From Flexivirga aerilata (GTDB lineage Bacteria > Actinomycetota > Actinomycetes > Actinomycetales > Dermatophilaceae), in the NCBI RefSeq assembly GCF_013002715.1, contig NZ_JABENB010000002.1, positions 558,001-622,000 on the forward strand: 64,000 nucleotides of DNA. The letters are read 5' to 3'. Position numbers and translations under genes: made by a program. Of the stretch, positions 53,053-60,710 are shown in pieces; position 1 is the first letter of the stretch, and each line of letters begins with the position of its first letter. Under the pieces are notes generated by a model. It saw only the letters and a program-made list of their open reading frames with translations. It was not told where the DNA came from and ran no database searches.

Positions 53053-54963
53053 ATGGCGGGTCGCATCAAGTCCGACGACGTCGAACTCGTCAAGGAACGC
53101 AGTTCGATCGAGGATGTCGTGCGCGAGCACGTCACGCTGCGGCGCTCCGGCAACAACCTGGTCGGCCTCTGCCCCTTCCACGATGAGAAGACGCCGTCCT
53201 TCTCGGTCAACCCGACCCAGGGCTTCTACCATTGCTTCGGCTGTGGCAAGGGTGGCGACGTCATCTCGTTCGTCATGGAGGTCGACCACCTCACCTTCGC
53301 CGAGTCCGTCGAACGGCTCGCCGGCAAGGCCGGTGTCGAGCTGCACTACGAGGACGGCGAGCGGCCGCGCGAGGCGACCATCGGCCGGCGCACCCGGCTG
53401 ATCGAGGCGCACCGGGTCGCCGAGGAGTTCTACCGCTCGCTGCTGCCGGCGATGCCCGAGGCGCGCGCGGCACGCGACTACCTGCGCGGCCGCGAGTTCG
53501 ACGGCAAGGTCGCCGAGCAGTTCGGTCTCGGCTACGCCCCGACCGACGGGCACGCCCTGGCAAATCACCTGCGCAGCAAGGGTTTTCAGCGCGATGAGCT
53601 GCTGACCGCCGGGCTGATCAACCGCGGCGGCTACGACGTCTTCCAGGGCCGGCTGCTGTGGCCGATCCGCGACATCACCGGCGACACGGTCGGCTTCGGC
53701 GCGCGCCGCATCTTCGACGGCGACCCGCGCCCGGCCAAATATCTCAACACCGGCGAGACCCCGATCTACAAGAAGCAGAAGGTGCTCTACGGGCTCGACC
53801 TGGCCAAGAAGGCGATCGCCGACGACCGGCGGGCCGTCGTGGTCGAGGGCTACACCGACGTGATGGCCGCCCACCTGTCCGGCGTCACCCAGGCCGTCGC
53901 CACCTGCGGCACGGCCTTCGGCGTCGAGCACATCAAGCTGTTGCGGCGGTTGCTGCGCGACGAGACGGCCGGCGAACAGGCCCGGGTGATCTTCACCTTC
54001 GACGGCGACGCAGCCGGGCAGAAGGCCGCGCTCAAGGCGTATGACGAGGACCAGCGCTGGGCCGCGCAGTCCTATGTCGCGGTGGCCGCGGACGGGCAGG
54101 ACCCGTGCGAGTTGCGCATCTCCGGCGGCGCGGAGGCGGTGCGCGGCCTGGTCGAGCAGGCGACCCCGATGTTCGAGTTCGTGGTCGACACCACCCTCGC
54201 CCGGTTCGACCTCGACGCCGTCACCGGCCGCGTCGCGGCGATCAAGGCGCTGGCGCCGATCGTCGCCGACATCCGCGACGCGAACACCCGCAACGCGCAG
54301 ACCCGCGAGGTGTCGCTCCGCATCGGCATCGGCATCGACGAGTTCGCCGAAGCGGTCCGGCGCGCGCCGCGCGGCGGCATCGCGAGCGCCCGCAAGGCGC
54401 GCGAGGAGGCCGGGCCGCGCCGCGGGGGCGAGCCGGACGGCGCGGGGGAGCAGGCGGGCGCGGGCGCCACGTCATACGAGGCGATGCTGCCGGACCTGCG
54501 CGACCCGATCGTGCGCGGCGAGCACATGCTGCTGCAGTGCCTCGTGCAGTTCCCGACCTCGGTGCCGCCGCAGCAGCTCGCGCTGGTCAAGCCGAGCGAC
54601 TTCACCGCGCCGGCGCACCGGGCGGTCTTCGAGGGCATCGTCGCCGTCGGTCCCGACCCGGCCAAGTCACAGGCGGCGTGGCTGTCCGCGGTGACCGACC
54701 AGCTGCCGGAGGTGGTGCGCCCGCTCGTCGCCCAGCTCGCGGTCGAGCCGCTGCCGACCAAGCTGGACGGGCAGGGACGCCCCGACTGGCACTACGTGCG
54801 GTCGCTCGTCGTGCGGGTGCGCGAAGTGGCGCTGCGCCGGCAGATCGCCGAGACGATGAGCGCGCTGCGCCGCAGCGACGACGCGGAGCAGACCCGTGCG
54901 ATCTCCGGCGAACTCACCACCCAGCAGCGCGCGTTGGCCGACCTGCTCGCCGGTCTGGAGTGA
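53053..54963 (+). CDS. dnaG: DNA primase
   Basis: This 636-residue replicative primase has the CHC2 zinc domain with CPFHDEKTPSF and FYHCFGCGKGGD (cysteines about 40-65). The TOPRIM core contains AVVVEGYTDVMAAH and FTFDGDAAGQKAA. A C-terminal helicase-binding domain starts after an Ala/Gly/Arg-rich linker of about 40 residues near 445-480. A TAGAAT hexamer (53038-53043) and AGGGA precede the ATG, suggesting its own promoter with a very short leader. Confidence 0.97.
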   Translation: MAGRIKSDDVELVKERSSIEDVVREHVTLRRSGNNLVGLCPFHDEKTPSFSVNPTQGFYHCFGCGKGGDVISFVMEVDHLTFAESVERLAGKAGVELHYEDGERPREATIGRRTRLIEAHRVAEEFYRSLLPAMPEARAARDYLRGREFDGKVAEQFGLGYAPTDGHALANHLRSKGFQRDELLTAGLINRGGYDVFQGRLLWPIRDITGDTVGFGARRIFDGDPRPAKYLNTGETPIYKKQKVLYGLDLAKKAIADDRRAVVVEGYTDVMAAHLSGVTQAVATCGTAFGVEHIKLLRRLLRDETAGEQARVIFTFDGDAAGQKAALKAYDEDQRWAAQSYVAVAADGQDPCELRISGGAEAVRGLVEQATPMFEFVVDTTLARFDLDAVTGRVAAIKALAPIVADIRDANTRNAQTREVSLRIGIGIDEFAEAVRRAPRGGIASARKAREEAGPRRGGEPDGAGEQAGAGATSYEAMLPDLRDPIVRGEHMLLQCLVQFPTSVPPQQLALVKPSDFTAPAHRAVFEGIVAVGPDPAKSQAAWLSAVTDQLPEVVRPLVAQLAVEPLPTKLDGQGRPDWHYVRSLVVRVREVALRRQIAETMSALRRSDDAEQTRAISGELTTQQRALADLLAGLE

Positions 54964-54999
54964 GACAATCGCCGCACTGACCACCATCGGGGAGTGATC

Positions 55000-55800
55000 A
55001 TGGCACTGGACAGCGTCGACCCGCCGGAGTTCTTCGATGCCCGCCGGCGCTCGTTCGGCTCCAACGCGCAGACGTATGACGAGGTCCGGCCCGACTGGCC
55101 CGCCCCGGTGATGCAGTGGCTCACCGACGACCGCGCCGTGCCCGGCCGGGTGCTCGACGTGGGCTGCGGCACCGGCAAGGGCAGCCGGACGCTGCTCGCC
55201 GACGGTCACGAGGTGGTGGCGGTCGACCCGTCGCTGGACATGCTGCAGGTGCTGCAGACCTGGCGCGACGCCCAGCCGGTGCCCGCGCAGGCGCGACTGT
55301 CGATCCGGGAGGGCCGCGCCGAGGCGCTGCCCCTCACCGACGACCACGTCGACGCGGCGGTGTGTCTGCAGGCGTGGCACTGGGTCGACGCGACCCAGGC
55401 CGCCGCCGAGATCGCGCGGGTGCTGCGGCCGGGCGGCACCTTCGGCCTGGCCTGGATGGCGTGGCTCGGCGACGAGCGCTGGCGCGACGAACTCGCCGAG
55501 ATCATCGGTGACCCCGACCTCGCCGACGCCGCGCGTCAGGTGATCGCGGGGGACTACCCCTTCGAGTTGGAGGTCGAGGCGTTCGACGGTTTCGAGTTCG
55601 CGCAGTTCCCGCACCACGTCCGGCAGAGCGTCGACGACTTCGTGCTGCACGTGTCGTCGTGGTCGGCGGTCGCGGTCAGCGACGACCGCGAGCGGATCCT
55701 CGCCCGGGTGCGGGAGCTCGCGGTGCGCGTGTGCGACGCGGACGGCACGGTGACCTTCGATCACATGGCGCTCTGCGGCCGCGCGACAATGGCGGTCTGA
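55000..55800 (+). CDS. Class I SAM-dependent methyltransferase
   Basis: This protein of about 266 residues has VLDVGCGTGKGSRTLL (motif I, about residue 50), VVAVDPSLDMLQVL and a Methyltransf_11-type core with EIARVLRPGGTFGLAW. The opening FFDARRRSFGSNAQTYDEVRP is the usual start of small-molecule or phenol-type methyltransferases. The acceptor is unknown. GGGGAG lies 6 nt before the ATG. The stop overlaps the next ATG by one base. Confidence 0.85.
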   Translation: MALDSVDPPEFFDARRRSFGSNAQTYDEVRPDWPAPVMQWLTDDRAVPGRVLDVGCGTGKGSRTLLADGHEVVAVDPSLDMLQVLQTWRDAQPVPAQARLSIREGRAEALPLTDDHVDAAVCLQAWHWVDATQAAAEIARVLRPGGTFGLAWMAWLGDERWRDELAEIIGDPDLADAARQVIAGDYPFELEVEAFDGFEFAQFPHHVRQSVDDFVLHVSSWSAVAVSDDRERILARVRELAVRVCDADGTVTFDHMALCGRATMAV

Positions 55801-56312
55801 TGCCTCTCTTCCGCTCCCGTCCCCAGGTCCCCGACGACGTGCTCGCCCGCCTCGAGCTTCCGCGCGGCGAGAAGGTGCTGGCCGCAGCCGTCGACGCCAA
55901 CACCGGCGCCCACGTCGTCGCCACGACCCTCCACCTCGCCGTGGTCACCGACCGGTCGGTCGCGCTGCGCAAGCCGTGGCACCTGGTCGACGCCGGCCAG
56001 TGGGAGCCGCAGACCTGGACGCTCACCGTCACCTGGGTAGACGGGTCGCGCCCCGGCCAGTGGACCTTCGCGCCGCAGGACACCCGCCTTCCCGAGACCG
56101 TGCACGAGCGCGTGCAGTCGACCGTGGTGCTCTCCGAACCCTTGCCGCTGACCGGCCGCCGCCGGGGCCGGGTGGTGATCCGGCGCGACCTGCAGACCGG
56201 TGGGCTGCTCACCCAGACGGTGCTCGGTCGCGGGGTGCGCGGCGACGATCCCGAGGTCGCGGCCGCCGTGTCGCGCGTCTCGGCATACCTGCAGGAGCAG
56301 GTGGGTCTCTAA
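55800..56312 (+). CDS. Conserved actinobacterial hypothetical protein
   Basis: I do not assign a family to this 170-residue protein. It looks like a single mixed alpha/beta cytoplasmic domain with repeated beta strands (VLAAAVDANTGAHVVATTLH, LTVTWVDGSRPGQWTF) reminiscent of PH-like or ATP-binding-subunit-interacting folds. This resemblance is only visual. Coupled to the methyltransferase by TGATG. A small protein of this kind often follows dnaG in actinobacteria, just before tRNA-Asn. Confidence 0.75.
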   Translation: MPLFRSRPQVPDDVLARLELPRGEKVLAAAVDANTGAHVVATTLHLAVVTDRSVALRKPWHLVDAGQWEPQTWTLTVTWVDGSRPGQWTFAPQDTRLPETVHERVQSTVVLSEPLPLTGRRRGRVVIRRDLQTGGLLTQTVLGRGVRGDDPEVAAAVSRVSAYLQEQVGL

Positions 56313-56380
56313 CGGCGGCAGCCGATTCGGCGTGCGGGCACCTGGTTTGCTAAAGTTTCCGATGCGCTCAAGCGGTGCGA

Positions 56381-56453
56381 TCCCCTGTAGCTCAATTGGC
56401 AGAGCATTCGGCTGTTAACCGGAGGGTTCTTGGTTCGAGTCCAAGTGGGGGAG
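56381..56453 (+). tRNA. tRNA-Asn (GTT)
   Basis: A complete cloverleaf is present: acceptor TCCCCTG/TGGGGGA with two G-T wobbles, D arm GCTC...GAGC, anticodon arm TTCGG-CTGTTAA-CCGGA with anticodon GTT at 56414-56416, and T arm CTTGG-TTCGAGT-CCAAG. The discriminator is G and no CCA is encoded. Confidence 0.97.
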
Positions 56454-56458
56454 CCGAG

Positions 56459-56503
56459 AAGGGCCCTTTGACCAGGCAGGTTTGCCGGAGGTCAAAGGGC
56501 CTT
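56459..56503 (+). terminator. tRNA-Asn hairpin terminator
   Basis: AAGGGCCCTTTGACC (56459-56473) pairs with GGTCAAAGGGCCTT (56490-56503), with one bulged G and a 16-nt loop. It starts 5 nt after the tRNA. Confidence 0.85.
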
Positions 56504-56553
56504 CGTCGTACTCGGAGTGGACGCGTGCAGTGGACCCTTCGAGTGGACGCCGT

Positions 56554-56608
56554 GCGACATACGAAACCCCCTGAGCTGTGACGGTGCTCAGGGGGTTTCG
56601 TATGTCGC
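56554..56608 (-). terminator. 23-bp perfect inverted repeat ending the ABC operon
   Basis: The arms 56554-56576 and 56586-56608 (starting GCGACATACGAAACCC and ending GTTTCGTATGTCGC) are exact complements over 23 bp with a 9-nt loop. It lies 8 bp past the stop of the last transporter gene. It can serve both that operon and read-through from tRNA-Asn. Confidence 0.88.
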
Positions 56609-56615
56609 GGATCGG

Positions 56616-57542
56616 CTATTGAGCCGGTCCTCCGGCGACCGGCGCCACCGTGCCCGGACCGGCGATGTCGCTGTCCGGTTCGGCCGGGCCACCGGCGGTG
56701 CGGCCGCGCTGCTGCAGACGGTGCTCCACCCACTCGGCGAACTTGCCGATCGTGTAGTTGATCGCGATGTAGATGGCCGCGATCACCACGAGCATGGCGA
56801 AGATGTTGCCGTTGTTGGCGGTCGCCGGCTTGCTGGTGTAGAGCAGTTCGCCATACAGCACGTTGTAACCGAGCGCGGTGTCCTTGACGACCACGATCAG
56901 CTGGCTGATCAGCGAGGGCAGCATGGCGGTGACGGCCTGCGGCAGCAGGATCAGGCGCACGGTCTGGCCGGCGCTGAGGCCCACCGCGAGGCCGGCCTCG
57001 CGCTGACCGTTCGGCAGCTGGCCGACACCCGCGCGGATGACCTCGCAGATCACCGCGGAGTTGTAGAAGACCAGGCCGCCGACGGTCGCGATCAGCGGGC
57101 CGTTGCCGCTGCCCATGCCGTTGGCCGAGAGCACACCGAAGATGAACAGCATCATCAGCAGCACCGGTATGGCGCGGGTCACCTCGACCCAGGCCCCGAC
57201 CAGCCACTTCAGCCCGCGCAGCAGGTAGCTGCCCATCGACGGGCGGGCCGGCACCTCGATCAGGCGCAGGATCGCGAGGATGCCGCCGAAGACGGCGCTG
57301 ATCACCACGGCGAGCCCGGCCGCGACCAGGGTGCCGCGCAGGCCCGGCAGGATGTAGTTCTGCCAGAGCGATGCGGTGGTGAACGGCTTCCACTTGTAGG
57401 CGTCGAACTGGCCCTTCTCGGCGAGCTTCCAGACGGCCAGCCCGATGACCGCGGCGACGACGAGGCAGCCGACGACGCCGAGGATCAGGTTGCGCCGCCG
57501 GGCCTTCGGGCCCGGGGCGTCGAACAGCACCGAGGCGCTCAT
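56616..57542 (-). CDS. gluD: Amino-acid ABC transporter permease (GluD-like)
   Basis: This 308-residue inner-membrane subunit has about six segments and the HisM-type coupling loop EVIRAGVGQLPNGQREAGLAVG, with the conserved E-A-x-x-x-G. N- and C-terminal tails are extended; the last 40 residues are Pro/Gly/Ala-rich. Order and content (ATPase, binding protein, two permeases) match gluABCD of Corynebacterium glutamicum, a glutamate importer. It overlaps gluC by 4 bp and is followed by the long hairpin. Confidence 0.88.
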   Translation of the reverse strand: MSASVLFDAPGPKARRRNLILGVVGCLVVAAVIGLAVWKLAEKGQFDAYKWKPFTTASLWQNYILPGLRGTLVAAGLAVVISAVFGGILAILRLIEVPARPSMGSYLLRGLKWLVGAWVEVTRAIPVLLMMLFIFGVLSANGMGSGNGPLIATVGGLVFYNSAVICEVIRAGVGQLPNGQREAGLAVGLSAGQTVRLILLPQAVTAMLPSLISQLIVVVKDTALGYNVLYGELLYTSKPATANNGNIFAMLVVIAAIYIAINYTIGKFAEWVEHRLQQRGRTAGGPAEPDSDIAGPGTVAPVAGGPAQ

Positions 57543-58219
57543 CGTTTCACCGCGACTTTCTGGCCGATCCAGCCGACGGCCAGGCCCATCGGCAGGGTGA
57601 GGATCACGAAGAACGCACCGACCACGAGGAACGCCAGGTTGAGCGATCCCGGGTCGCGCTCGGTCACGGTCTTCAGGACCGCCGACAGCTCGGCGACACC
57701 GATCGTCACCGCGACGGTGGTGTTCTTGGTGAGCGCGATCAGGGTGTTGCCGAGCGGGACGACCGCGCCGCGGAATGCCTGCGGCAGGATCACCTCGCGC
57801 ATGCTCTGCCCGAAGGTGAGCCCGATCGAGCGGGCCGCCTCGGCCTGGCCGAGCGGGATCGTGTTGACGCCGGACCGGATCGCCTCACACACGTAGGTCG
57901 CGTGGTAGACGATCAGGCCGACGACGGCGAGCCGGAAGGCGTTGACCGCGGCGAAGTCCTGCGCGTTGGAGTCGGCCAGGGCGATGCCCAGCTGGATGTA
58001 GAGCACGAAGCTGCACGACAGGATGATCAGCGTCAACGGGGTGTTGCGGAAGATGTTGACGTATGACGTGCCGAAGAACCGCAGGATGGCGACCGGCGAG
58101 AGCCGGAAGATCGCCACGATCGTGCCGAGGATCAGCGCGCCGATCGCGCTGAAGATGGTCAGCTTGATCGTCGTCCACAGCGCCGACCAGATGTCGTAGT
58201 CGGAGAACAGTGAAGACAC
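57539..58219 (-). CDS. gluC: Amino-acid ABC transporter permease (GluC-like)
   Basis: This 226-residue permease has five segments. It opens MSSLFSDYDIWSALWTTIKL and carries the coupling loop EAIRSGVNTIPLGQAEAARS. It pairs with the second permease to form the channel. GTG start 7 bp after the binding-protein stop, and a 4-bp overlap with gluD. Glutamate or a related polar amino acid is the inferred substrate. Confidence 0.9.
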   Translation of the reverse strand: MSSLFSDYDIWSALWTTIKLTIFSAIGALILGTIVAIFRLSPVAILRFFGTSYVNIFRNTPLTLIILSCSFVLYIQLGIALADSNAQDFAAVNAFRLAVVGLIVYHATYVCEAIRSGVNTIPLGQAEAARSIGLTFGQSMREVILPQAFRGAVVPLGNTLIALTKNTTVAVTIGVAELSAVLKTVTERDPGSLNLAFLVVGAFFVILTLPMGLAVGWIGQKVAVKR

Positions 58220-58226
58220 GACAGGG

Positions 58227-59075
58227 TCAGGCCTGGCAGCTCGGCGACTTCGGCGGGTTCAGCTTGTCGTTGTACTTGTAGTCCTTGCCCAGGTTGTTCT
58301 CGAGGGCCTTCTTCCAGGAGCCGTCGTCGACGATCTTCTTGATCGCGTCGGCGACCTTCTGGCAGTCGGCGTCGCCCTTCTTCATGCCGACGCCGTAGTT
58401 CTCCTCGCTGAACGTGCCGCCGACCAGCTTGAACTTGCCCTTGTACTGCTGCTGGTTGGCGTAACCGGCGAGGATCGTGTCGTCGGTGGTCATCGCGTCG
58501 ATGGCGCCGGTCGAGAGGGCCTCGGCGCAGGCGGAGTAGGTGTCGTACTTCTGCGGCACCAGGTTGGGCTGCTTCTCCTTCAGGTTGTCCACCGAGGTCG
58601 AACCGGTGACCGAGCAGACCTTCTTGCCGGCCAGGCCGGCGACGTCCTTGATGTCGGAGTTGCTCTGGACCAGGACCGACTGTCCCGCAACGAAATACGG
58701 CCCGGCGAAGCTGACCACCTTCAGTCGCTTCGGGGTGATCGAGTAGGTCGCGAGGATCATCTTGACCGTGCCGGCCTCGAGCATCTTCTCGCGCTGCGGG
58801 GACGGCGACTCGACGAAGTCGACCTTGCTGTAGCCGAGCTGCGCGGCGACGCAGCGGGCGATGTCGACGTCGAAGCCCTTGTAGTTGCTGCCGTCCTTCA
58901 GACCCATGCCGGGCTGGTCGTACTTGATGCCGATCTTGACCGAGCTGCCCGAGCTCGGCAGCTTGCAGACGGCGTCGGACGAGCCACCGGAGCCCCCGGA
59001 GCTGCCGCCGCATGCGGAGAGCCCGAGGCCGAGCGCGGCGGCGGCGGTCGCGGCGGTGATCGCGCGGAACTTCAT
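58227..59075 (-). CDS. gluB: Glutamate-type ABC transporter substrate-binding lipoprotein (GluB-like)
   Basis: This 282-residue lipoprotein has a signal and lipobox (ALGLGLSACGG, lipidated Cys near residue 22) followed by a Gly/Ser linker. The periplasmic-binding fold includes VKIGIKYDQPGMGLKDG and GFDVDIARCVAAQLGY, the classic amino-acid-binding SBP_bac_3 signature. Two disulfide-capable Cys pairs are present. GGAGGAAAC precedes the ATG. The 77-bp gap from gluA is the longest in the operon. Confidence 0.92.
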   Translation of the reverse strand: MKFRAITAATAAAALGLGLSACGGSSGGSGGSSDAVCKLPSSGSSVKIGIKYDQPGMGLKDGSNYKGFDVDIARCVAAQLGYSKVDFVESPSPQREKMLEAGTVKMILATYSITPKRLKVVSFAGPYFVAGQSVLVQSNSDIKDVAGLAGKKVCSVTGSTSVDNLKEKQPNLVPQKYDTYSACAEALSTGAIDAMTTDDTILAGYANQQQYKGKFKLVGGTFSEENYGVGMKKGDADCQKVADAIKKIVDDGSWKKALENNLGKDYKYNDKLNPPKSPSCQA

Positions 59076-59152
59076 GTTTCCTCCAGTGCTTCGTGCGACG
59101 AATCGCGGTGCGGTGATTGAGTTTTCAGTGCGTGCTGGTCAGGGCGTGAGGA

Positions 59153-59947
<795 letters not shown>

Positions 59948-60070
59948 GCCATGGAACATTACTGGTGGGCCACAGCGATTTTTGAGCTTTCCGTTGTAAC
60001 CACGCGCTTTGTTGCCGGACCGTTGCCTGGCTTCGCGCCGCCCGCGCAGTGTCGGCCGCGCGCCCCGCTC

Positions 60071-60300
60071 ATCTCGTAAGCACGCGTGACGTCGGGCGCA
60101 CGGTTGCTTACGAGATCGGTCGCGCTGCTGGTCTCGTAAGCGGGGGTGACGTCAGGCGCACGGTTGCTTACGGGATCGGCGGTGCTGCTCGTCTCGTAAG
60201 CGGGGGTGACGTCGGGCGCACGGTTGCTTACGGGATCGGCGGTGGTGCTGCTGGGTCTCGTAAGCGGCGGTGATGTCGGGCGCACGGTTGCTTACGAGAT
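60071..60300. repeat. Array of four hairpin-forming palindromic repeats
   Basis: Units start at 60071, 60131, 60191 and 60255. Each runs from CTCGTAAGC to GCTTACGAG or GCTTACGGG, so its ends are inverted complements (11-bp perfect arms in the first unit), with a conserved centre GTGACGTCGGGCGCACGGTT. Units are about 45 bp, repeating every 60-64 bp with short GCT/GGT-rich linkers. No gene is supported between gluA and the tRNA. Confidence 0.88.
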
Positions 60301-60335
60301 CGGCGGGGATGACGCTCTTCATCCCTGCACCAACG

Positions 60336-60412
60336 TGGTAGGGCGGCTGGGGCTTGAACCCAGGACCGACGGATTATGAGTCCGCTGCTCTAACCGGCTG
60401 AGCTACCGCCCC
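60336..60412 (-). tRNA. tRNA with CAT anticodon, probably tRNA-Ile2
   Basis: Minus-strand cloverleaf: acceptor GGGGCGG/CCGCCCT, D arm GCTC...GAGC, anticodon arm GCGGA-CTCATAA-TCCGT, T arm CTGGG-TTCAAGC-CCCAG, discriminator A and an encoded CCA (60338-60336). The anticodon CAT sits at 60378-60376. GAGCAG after the D loop and GTC-type variable loop resemble lysidine-modified tRNA-Ile2 more than elongator tRNA-Met, but the two are hard to separate by eye. Confidence 0.9.
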
Positions 60413-60418
60413 TTGCTA

Positions 60419-60588
60419 TGTGGCGTCGACTCCGCGCGTAGGGCCTCGCTCGCTGCGCTTCGCGAGCCCCTGCTGTCGTCGACGCGTTTGTTGTGTGGCG
60501 TCGACTCCGCGCGTAGGGCCTCGCTCGCTGCGCTTCGCGAGTCCCTGCTGTCGTCGACGCGTTTGTTGTGGCGCCGACTCCGCGCGGA
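60419..60588. repeat. 75-bp tandem repeats next to the CAT tRNA
   Basis: Two almost identical 75-bp units begin TGTGGCGTCGACTCCGCGCG at 60419 and 60494. A third, truncated copy starts at 60567. Each full unit is bounded by CGTCGAC and GTCGACG, an inverted pair, and contains GCGCTTCGCGAG. No ribosome-binding site supports a gene. Confidence 0.85.
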
Positions 60589-60628
60589 GACGGATCGACC
60601 GCGTAGACCCTACCCGCTCCCCAGCCCC

Positions 60629-60674
60629 GTCTCGTAAGCGGCGGTGACGTCAGACGCACAGTTGCTTACGGGAT
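60629..60674. repeat. Orphan copy of the palindromic hairpin repeat
   Basis: GTCTCGTAAGC to GCTTACGGGAT with centre GGTGACGTCAGACGCACAGTT is a fifth, slightly diverged copy of the unit arrayed at 60071-60300. It lies beyond the tRNA and just downstream of the capA stop on the other strand. Confidence 0.85.
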
Positions 60675-60710
60675 CAGTGGTGCTCGTCGTGGGCCAGGGC
60701 TAGTAACCCC

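Noticed and set aside
60071..60300. CRISPR array
   Set aside because: Spacing looks regular, but the units are about 45-bp palindromes with variable bases, the linkers are short and similar to each other rather than unique, and no cas gene is present.
59960..60660. Open frames with 20- and 25-residue protein repeats across the hairpin and 75-bp repeats
   Set aside because: The repeat lengths are multiples of three, which keeps several frames open on both strands. There is no ribosome-binding site and the DNA palindromes explain the conservation better.
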